IMG/VR virus record: IMGVR_UViG_3300013004_000227 | Coordinates: 1-20,627 of that record | DNA from: a virus | DNA length: 20,627 nt | Reading direction: 5' to 3' (one strand) | Shown: piece by piece, positions 7,511-13,882 of the stretch | Layout of the letters: each line of letters begins with the position of its first letter | Numbering within the stretch: the first letter of the stretch is position 1 | The notes under the pieces: model-generated | Databases searched by the model: none | What the model was told of the DNA's origin: nothing | What the model saw: the letters and a program-made list of their open reading frames with translations, nothing else | Position numbers and translations under genes: made by a program

Positions 7511-9277
7511 ATGGGAAAACCAGGAGTATTCAAAAAAATAAATGATCAAGATAAATCGATCACGCCATTCAAGGTATACAGATCTTGGAGTTATACTACT
7601 ACAGCATCTTTAGAAATTGATGGTATTAGAAGGCTAGCAGCTATTAAACCTAATCCTGCAACTTATTCTGGAAATAAAGTTACGTTAGATTCATGGCAAA
7701 CTCAAGCTGATTCAGCATCGCTATTAATTAATACTACTTTAGATTCAGAGGCTTCAATGGTTTGGTATAGCTTAAATCATTTATATTATAAAAGAGCAGG
7801 AAGGCCGTTTGAAACATTTGGATATTCAGATCCAGCAGCAATAGAAAGAACTATATTTGACGAAGCTTCTGTGATTTCAATACCACAATCAAAATTTGGA
7901 GAGTCAATTCAACCTGGGTCTGTTATTTTAAATTTCTATAATAATGTGTCTAATACATCAATGTCATTTGTAGATGACGGAAAGGGAAATTTAATTGACA
8001 CTGAATTAAGTAGTTCTATATCTAATGAATTGTTATATTTAGGATTTAACGCAATGACATATTCTCCATTTTGGGAAGCAAATCCAACAATTCAATGGTG
8101 GTATAGAACGACATACGCAACTGGATCAATTCAAAATGACACTACTATTCAGGATTTAGAAGTTACAGGTCATAATATTCTAATTGTACCTGCAGACAAA
8201 GGTTATGGAGTTATAGGTAAAACAGCTGCATACCCTTATGGAAATACAGTATTATTTAATTCAGGTTCATATATACGAATTCCAAATAACGATACTTTAA
8301 ATTTTAAAAGAAGTGAAGATTTTGCAATTGGAATGTGGGTTGGACATGATAGTACTATCGGAGCTCCTGCTACGTCTAGTATATTAACTAAACGTACTAC
8401 TGCTAAGAAAAATATAACTACTAGAAAAGGAGTAAATCAATTAGTTGATTATAATTTACCTATAAGTCAATATCCATATGATATTAGAATATTAAACGGT
8501 ACTACATTAGAATGTAGAACATCAGACGGGTCAACAACAACTTCTATAATCAGCGAATTACCTCCATATACTGTTAATCATATTTTGTTACAAAAAACGG
8601 GGTCTGCATTTGAGTTGTATGTTAATGGAACTTTACAAAGTGCAGAATTAATACCTAATGAAAACTTTCACAATGAAGCTGATATATTTATAGGATCATC
8701 TGGATTAACAAATAATGGTTATACAAGTGAAGGATTTAACGGTTCTATCGATGAAGTTATAATGTTTAGTAAAGGATTAAATCAATCTGAAATTAATCAA
8801 TTATCATCTATGAATTCTTTAAATTTAATGACTACTAATACAAATGCAGTTGGTAATGTATTTTATGAACATGGTATGGTAGTTCTTTCAGATCCTAGAA
8901 CTAAATATACTTCAGGATCATTTAGATTATTCAATGATGCTTTATATAATTATAAGACATTGGAACAACAACCAGGGTGTATACAAGATTTTTATTTTGA
9001 ATATAATTCAACGGTTACTTTATATGAACATGAATATATATGTAGAGCAAAAGAGGATGAATTTAACTTTACTTCTAATTCTACTATACGACAAAATAAT
9101 GATGAAAATTCTGAAGTTCCAAAAGATTTTGTAGCTAACCAACATTTTGCTCCTTATATAACGACAGTAGGATTATATGACAAATATGGAAGATTATTAG
9201 CAATAGGAAAATTAGGAACTCCAATTCACAAACGAGACGATGTTGACCTTAACTTAATTGTTAAGTTTGATATGTAA
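7511..9277 (+). CDS. Tail/baseplate structural protein, paralogue 3 of 3, with LamG/ConA-like domain
   Basis: This is a 588-residue protein. The N-terminal 235 residues include DKSITPFKVYRSWSYTT and SVILNFYNN...VDDGKGNLID, a style I associate with T4-like marine phage tail proteins. Residues 250-440 look like a laminin G/concanavalin A-like beta-sandwich: YIRIPNNDTLNF, FAIGMWVG, FELYVNGTLQ and GSIDEVIMFSKGLNQSEI are its typical strand signatures. Residues 448-588 match the C-terminal module of the two preceding proteins (EFNFTSNSTI, TTVGLYDKYGRLLAIGKLG-PI, ending VKFDM). The shared module is probably the particle-docking or assembly part, and the LamG-like domain a candidate glycan binder; both are inferences. 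The ATG follows the hairpin by 11 bases, with no Shine-Dalgarno. The next gene starts 13 bases after the stop. Confidence 0.75.
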   Translation: MGKPGVFKKINDQDKSITPFKVYRSWSYTTTASLEIDGIRRLAAIKPNPATYSGNKVTLDSWQTQADSASLLINTTLDSEASMVWYSLNHLYYKRAGRPFETFGYSDPAAIERTIFDEASVISIPQSKFGESIQPGSVILNFYNNVSNTSMSFVDDGKGNLIDTELSSSISNELLYLGFNAMTYSPFWEANPTIQWWYRTTYATGSIQNDTTIQDLEVTGHNILIVPADKGYGVIGKTAAYPYGNTVLFNSGSYIRIPNNDTLNFKRSEDFAIGMWVGHDSTIGAPATSSILTKRTTAKKNITTRKGVNQLVDYNLPISQYPYDIRILNGTTLECRTSDGSTTTSIISELPPYTVNHILLQKTGSAFELYVNGTLQSAELIPNENFHNEADIFIGSSGLTNNGYTSEGFNGSIDEVIMFSKGLNQSEINQLSSMNSLNLMTTNTNAVGNVFYEHGMVVLSDPRTKYTSGSFRLFNDALYNYKTLEQQPGCIQDFYFEYNSTVTLYEHEYICRAKEDEFNFTSNSTIRQNNDENSEVPKDFVANQHFAPYITTVGLYDKYGRLLAIGKLGTPIHKRDDVDLNLIVKFDM

Positions 9278-9290
9278 TTAAATAAATGTT

Positions 9291-9698
9291 ATGGCAAAAA
9301 AAAGAGCACCATACAGCGTTAAAGCTGTGGCAGCAAAATATGGATTCAGAAGTGGTTTAGAAATGACTATTGACGAATCTTTGAAATCTAGGGGTATAGA
9401 CGGAGAATATGAAAAGCATATTATTCAATATACTAAACCTGAAACACATCACAAATATCATCCCGACTTTAAATTGCCAAATGGCATTTTTGTTGAAACA
9501 AAGGGTAGGTTCTTAACTGACGATAGAAAGAAGCATTTACTTATCAAAGCACAGAATCCAAATTTAGATATTAGGTTTTTATTTCAAAATTCTAAAACTA
9601 AAATATCCAAAGCTTCAAAAACTACTTATGCCGATTGGTGCATTAAACATGGGTTTAAATTCGCAGATAAAGAAATTCCAGATGATTGGTTAATTTAA
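9291..9698 (+). CDS. Endonuclease I-type Holliday junction resolvase (T7 gp3-like)
   Basis: This is a 135-residue protein, close to the 149 residues of T7 endonuclease I. The PD-(D/E)XK-type catalytic pattern is visible: Glu24 in FRSGLE, Asp59 in YHPDFKL, Glu69 and Lys71 in VETKG. The spacing (35, 10 and 2 residues) equals that of T7 endonuclease I Glu20, Asp55, Glu65 and Lys67. The family resolves four-way junctions and debranches replicating phage DNA before packaging, working as a dimer. The N terminus is Lys/Arg-rich, fitting DNA binding. It opens the DNA-processing cassette, followed 37 bases later by the primase. No Shine-Dalgarno precedes the ATG. The family call is strong; cleavage specificity cannot be read from sequence. 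Confidence 0.88.
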   Translation: MAKKRAPYSVKAVAAKYGFRSGLEMTIDESLKSRGIDGEYEKHIIQYTKPETHHKYHPDFKLPNGIFVETKGRFLTDDRKKHLLIKAQNPNLDIRFLFQNSKTKISKASKTTYADWCIKHGFKFADKEIPDDWLI

Positions 9699-9700
9699 TT

Positions 9701-9728
9701 TTGATTTTGCGAAAGATTATTATATATT
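9701..9728 (+). promoter_or_regulatory. Weak sigma70-like promoter candidate before the primase
   Basis: TTGATT at 9701-9706 and TATATT at 9723-9728 are separated by 16 bases in the short gap before the primase. Transcription would begin close to the ATG at 9736, giving a nearly leaderless message. In such A/T-rich DNA this pattern arises easily by chance, so it is only a possibility. Confidence 0.2.
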
Positions 9729-9735
9729 AGTCTTG

Positions 9736-10680
9736 ATGGTAAATACAAAGTTAATTCATTTAATAGATTCGGTCTTAGGAAAGGGTAAAGTTACTAATAA
9801 AGGTAACCAAGCTCACTCTTGCCCGTTTTGTCACTCTACTAGAAAAAAATTAGAAGTGCAAACGGTGACTAATGACAAAGGAGAAAATCCATGGCATTGT
9901 TGGGTTTGTAATAAGTCTGGTAAAAAGATATCTACACTGTTTAAAGCGCTAAATGTGAGTCGTGATAGGATAGCAGAATTGTATAAGCTACTTAACACCC
10001 AACCCAAATATAGCTCATCTACGAACTCCGCTTATACAGCATCTACGGTACCTCTAGACCTGCCTAAAGAGTATATTCCTTTATATAAACATTCCGAGAC
10101 AACAGAGTATAAAAATGCTATACATTATTTAAGAGCTAAAAGAAAAATAACTCTTTCTGAAATAGTAAAGTATGGTATTGGGTATTGTGAGACTGGAGAA
10201 TATGCTAAAAAGATAATTATTCCTTCTTACGATACTGAAGGTAAATTAAATTATTTTGTAGGAAGAGCTTATTATGATGTAGACTTTAAACATAAGAATC
10301 CAGACGTATCTAAAGATTGTGTTGGATTTGAATTATTTATAAATTGGGCACTTCCTTTAGTTTTAGTAGAAGGCTCATTTGATGCAATTGCAGTTAGAAG
10401 AAATGCAATACCATTATTTGGAAAGACAATATCAGAAGACTTACGTAAGAAAATTATTGAAAATAAAGTAAGTCAATTGTATATTTGTTTAGATAAAGAT
10501 GCCCAAAAACAAGCATTGCAGCATGCAGAATATTTCATGAATAATGGAGTTCAAGTTTATTTTGTAGATTTGCAAGAAAAAGATCCTGCTGAAATAGGAT
10601 TTGAAAAAATGTGTAGTTTAATAAAACAGACACCGCCTTTAACCTTTGAAAAATTCATTGAATATAAATTATTCGGATAA
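9736..10680 (+). CDS. DnaG-type DNA primase (zinc finger plus Toprim)
   Basis: This is a 314-residue protein if the ATG at 9736 is used; a TTG just upstream at 9733 would add one residue and is less likely. The zinc-binding domain has Cys29, Cys32, Cys55 and Cys58 (CPFCH and HCWVC). Residues 125-180 match the primase core (IHYLRAKRKI, IGY, KIIIPSYDTEGKLNYFVGR). The Toprim domain has Glu212 in VLVEGSFDAI, the Asp253-Lys-Asp255 pair in CLDKDA, and Asp283 in EKDPAE. It would make RNA primers for lagging-strand synthesis. At 314 residues it is much shorter than bacterial DnaG and lacks a helicase domain, so a separate phage helicase, not in this window, is expected. Its stop codon directly abuts the ATG of the nuclease-ATPase gene, suggesting coupled translation. 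Confidence 0.88.
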   Translation: MVNTKLIHLIDSVLGKGKVTNKGNQAHSCPFCHSTRKKLEVQTVTNDKGENPWHCWVCNKSGKKISTLFKALNVSRDRIAELYKLLNTQPKYSSSTNSAYTASTVPLDLPKEYIPLYKHSETTEYKNAIHYLRAKRKITLSEIVKYGIGYCETGEYAKKIIIPSYDTEGKLNYFVGRAYYDVDFKHKNPDVSKDCVGFELFINWALPLVLVEGSFDAIAVRRNAIPLFGKTISEDLRKKIIENKVSQLYICLDKDAQKQALQHAEYFMNNGVQVYFVDLQEKDPAEIGFEKMCSLIKQTPPLTFEKFIEYKLFG

Positions 10681-13600
10681 ATGTATATAGAAAATTTAGT
10701 TACTAGCATAGATAAGATAGATAAAATATATCACATAGCTGATATACACATTAGAAATCTTAAACGACATGAAGAATACACTACAGTATTTAATAGAACT
10801 GTAGACGAAATTAAAAAGACCATAGGACCAAATGATATTATCTTTTTAGGAGGAGATATTGTGCATGCAAAAACAGATATGACACCTGAACTAGTTCAGT
10901 CAGTTCAAGAGTTTCTTAAGATGTTTGCTGATTTAGGACCTACAATATTAATTACAGGAAATCACGACTGTAACTTAAATAATAAATCTAGATTAGATGC
11001 GCTTACTCCTATTGTAAATGCACTAAATCATCCAAATTTATATTATTTAAAAGAGTCAGGAGTCTATAAATTAGCTGATAAACATTTTACAGTAATGTCA
11101 GTATTTGATAAACCTAAAGATTTTATTAAAGCAGATGAATTTGAAGGCGATTATAAAATTGCACTACATCATGGAGCAGTAAATAATGCTTTAACTGATA
11201 TAGGTTTTAGATTGGTAAATGACCACGTTGATATTGATACATTTAAAGGGTATAATTTAACACTTTTAGGAGATATACACAAACCTAATCAATTCTTAAA
11301 CGAAGAAAAAACTATTGCATATCCAGGGTCACTTATTCAACAAAATTATGCAGAAGCTTTAATTCACGGAATGTTAGTTTGGGATACAAATACATCTCAA
11401 GCAGAATTTATAGAAATTGACAATGATATTTGTTATTATACTTTAGAAGTTAATGACAGTAAATACGACCCAATTCCAAATTCATTATCCGATAAATCTA
11501 TCAGATTAAGAATTAAGTCTCAAAACACAGAGCCTGCCGATTTGAAATCTATAATAGGAAGTATAAAATCTAAATTTAATATTGAAGAATATACAGTACA
11601 AAAAATTAATGATTTAACTCAAAACAAAACTAGAGTACAAAAAATTAATATTGGCGACGTAAGAGATGTTGAATATCAAAATGCGTTAATTACTAAATAT
11701 TTAGAAAATAAATTTACTTTAGAAGATGATGTTTTAGACGGAGTTCGTCATGTTAATAGAACTGTAAATTCAGGATTGCCTACATTAGAAATAAATCGTA
11801 ATGTATCTTGGATTCCTAAAAGCTTTGAGTTTGCTAATATGTTTAGTTATGGAAAAAACAACTCTATAGATTTTACTAACATGAAAGGAGTGTATGGATT
11901 ATTTGCTCCAAACGCTGCTGGAAAGTCTACATTATTAGATGCTATTACATATTGTATATTTGACAAATGTGGAAGAACTTCAAAGGCAGTTGCTGTATTA
12001 AATAATAGAGCTGCTTCATTTACATGTAAGTTCAATTTTGAATTAGATGGTAAAAATTACTTTATTGAAAAAGTAGGAACAAGAGGAAGGGGTAACCATG
12101 TTAGAGTCGATGTTAATTTTTATTCTGTAGATGATTTAGGTCAAATAACTTCATTAAACGGAAAAGAACGAAGTGAAACTAACGACCACATCAGAGGCTT
12201 ATTAGGTACTTACGAAGATTTTGTATTAACTGCATTATCAGTACAAAATAACAATTCAGGGTTTATTGATATGGCTCAGAAAGATAGAAAAGATTTGTTA
12301 GCTCAATTTTTAGATATTAATATCTTTGAAGATTTATATAGAATTGCTAACGATGACATTAAAGAAGTTGCGACTTTAGTAAAGGAATATCAGCGTCAAG
12401 ACTTTGGTTCGCAGCTAGCACAGGCTGTTAATGACATTGAGGCATATGCAAAAGAGCATAAAGATTATCAAATTGATAAAAGTGAATTAGAAGATAAAAT
12501 AGATACATTAAATCAAGAAATTTTATCTTTAACTTCTAAATTAGTTCCTGTCGATACTTCAATTGCAAATAAAGACAGGTTAGATGATTTGAAATTTCAA
12601 GCTACTTCATTTCTAACTCAATTAGAAAAAGATGCTATGAAAAAGCAATCTGAATTAAGTGAGTGTAAAGAGTCATTAAGTGAGTTGCGAGAAAGTATAA
12701 AGTTGTTTAATATCTCTAAAATTCAAGCTCGAATTGATGTTTTAGATGGATTACATAACACAGAAAAAAATCTTCATGGAAATGTAGAAAAACTTAAGGC
12801 TGAAGTTAGCTATAAGTTAGACAAAATGAAGAAACTTGACGATTTGAAATATGATGAAAATTGTTCGTTTTGTATGGATAATGTTTTTGTTAAAGATGCA
12901 ATTGCTACGAAAGCCTCAATTGAAGAAGATAAAAAACATGCTCAAGCTATTATAAATGATTTGCAAGGTATTAAAGATAAAATAGCTCAGCTAAAACCTT
13001 CTATACAAGAAAAAGAAGATTATAATAAATTAAACCAAGATATTCATAAAAAGGAATCGTTAAAATCGTCAATTGAATCTGAGTTACATCAAATTGAATC
13101 TAAACATCATCAAGGAGTTTCTAGATTAAGTGAAGTTGAGACTAAAATTGCTGAATATTTTAAACAAGAGGCAGTTATCAAAGAAAACATGACTATAAAT
13201 GGTCAGATAGATTCTTTAAACAAAAAAGTATCTGATTTAAAAGATGAATTAAGTATACTTAATGATGATATTTTAACGTGTCATTCAAAATTATTACTGT
13301 CTGAAAAATTAAAAGAGAAAGCTGAAGAGTCTATTGCTAAATTAAAAGACTTAGCGCAACAGTATAAATTTTATCAATACTATTTAGAGGCTGTTAATAG
13401 AGACGGAATACCTTATGATTTAATTACTTCAGCAGTTCCATACATCGAGCAAGAAATAAATAATATTTTAAGTCAATTAGTTGAATTTAGTTTGATGCTT
13501 GAAATGGATGGTAAAAATATTAATTGTTATATTGTATATGATGAAGACAACTTCTGGCCAATTGAATTAACTTCTGGAATGGAAAAGTTTGTTTCTTCAT

Positions 13601-13845
13601 TAGCAATTAGAACTGCATTGATAAATGTATCTTCGTTACCTAGACCAAATTTCCTAGCTATTGATGAAGGATTCGGAGTTTTAGATTCTGATAATTTAAA
13701 CTCAATGTTCAATTTATTCGATTATTTAAAAACTCAATTCTCATTTATGTTAGTAATATCACATATTGATTCTATGAGAGATGTAGTAGACAAATTAATT
13801 GAAATTACTAAAACAAACGGAAGCTCAAAAATATCTTACAATTAA
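10681..13845 (+). CDS. Fused Mre11/SbcD-Rad50/SbcC (gp47-gp46-like) recombination nuclease-ATPase
   Basis: This is a 1054-residue single chain. Residues 1-250 are a metallophosphatase nuclease: Asp21/His23 (ADIHI), Asp59 (GGDI), Asn94-His95 (TGNHD), His163-His164 (ALHHG) and Asp198/His200 (LGDIHKPNQF). From about 375 onwards it is an SMC/Rad50-type ATPase: Walker A 406-417 (GLFAPNAAGKST), first coiled-coil arm about 565-725, zinc hook Cys728/Cys731 (NCSFC), second arm about 735-905, signature motif 964-968 (TSGME), Walker B 991-997 (FLAIDEG) and the His switch 1027-1028 (ISH). In T4, gp47 and gp46 are separate subunits that resect DNA ends for recombination-dependent replication; here their combined length is in one frame without a stop or start between. 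It begins directly after the primase stop. Families are certain; whether the chain is processed is unknown. Confidence 0.93.
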   Translation: MYIENLVTSIDKIDKIYHIADIHIRNLKRHEEYTTVFNRTVDEIKKTIGPNDIIFLGGDIVHAKTDMTPELVQSVQEFLKMFADLGPTILITGNHDCNLNNKSRLDALTPIVNALNHPNLYYLKESGVYKLADKHFTVMSVFDKPKDFIKADEFEGDYKIALHHGAVNNALTDIGFRLVNDHVDIDTFKGYNLTLLGDIHKPNQFLNEEKTIAYPGSLIQQNYAEALIHGMLVWDTNTSQAEFIEIDNDICYYTLEVNDSKYDPIPNSLSDKSIRLRIKSQNTEPADLKSIIGSIKSKFNIEEYTVQKINDLTQNKTRVQKINIGDVRDVEYQNALITKYLENKFTLEDDVLDGVRHVNRTVNSGLPTLEINRNVSWIPKSFEFANMFSYGKNNSIDFTNMKGVYGLFAPNAAGKSTLLDAITYCIFDKCGRTSKAVAVLNNRAASFTCKFNFELDGKNYFIEKVGTRGRGNHVRVDVNFYSVDDLGQITSLNGKERSETNDHIRGLLGTYEDFVLTALSVQNNNSGFIDMAQKDRKDLLAQFLDINIFEDLYRIANDDIKEVATLVKEYQRQDFGSQLAQAVNDIEAYAKEHKDYQIDKSELEDKIDTLNQEILSLTSKLVPVDTSIANKDRLDDLKFQATSFLTQLEKDAMKKQSELSECKESLSELRESIKLFNISKIQARIDVLDGLHNTEKNLHGNVEKLKAEVSYKLDKMKKLDDLKYDENCSFCMDNVFVKDAIATKASIEEDKKHAQAIINDLQGIKDKIAQLKPSIQEKEDYNKLNQDIHKKESLKSSIESELHQIESKHHQGVSRLSEVETKIAEYFKQEAVIKENMTINGQIDSLNKKVSDLKDELSILNDDILTCHSKLLLSEKLKEKAEESIAKLKDLAQQYKFYQYYLEAVNRDGIPYDLITSAVPYIEQEINNILSQLVEFSLMLEMDGKNINCYIVYDEDNFWPIELTSGMEKFVSSLAIRTALINVSSLPRPNFLAIDEGFGVLDSDNLNSMFNLFDYLKTQFSFMLVISHIDSMRDVVDKLIEITKTNGSSKISYN

Positions 13846-13851
13846 CTATTT

Positions 13852-13878
13852 TAGATATTTATTTTAAATAGATATCTA
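13852..13878 (+). other. A/T-rich hairpin just before the long tail fibre gene
   Basis: TAGATAT at 13852-13858 pairs with ATATCTA at 13872-13878. The stem extends inward to 12 pairs including one G-T, with a three-base loop. No T-run follows, so termination would be weak. It contains the third candidate promoter motif and ends four bases before the ATG at 13883. It could equally be chance pairing in A/T-rich DNA. Confidence 0.35.
13855..13868 (+). promoter_or_regulatory. Candidate phage late promoter, copy 3
   Basis: ATATTTATTTTAAA, preceded by G, ends 14 bases before the ATG at 13883. From 13854 onwards, 16 of 18 bases match the copy starting at 7478. It lies in the only gap between the DNA-processing cassette and the fibre genes, where a late promoter would be expected. 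Confidence 0.4.
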
Positions 13879-13882
13879 CAAA

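Noticed and set aside
8934-9134. Short +strand open frame within the third paralogue
   Set aside because: It lies wholly inside the larger, well-supported gene in another frame and encodes Ile/Leu/Met-rich low-complexity protein, typical of shifted A/T-rich DNA.
9733-9735. TTG at 9733 as the primase start
   Set aside because: An ATG follows immediately at 9736, and other genes here start with ATG; the extra residue adds nothing.
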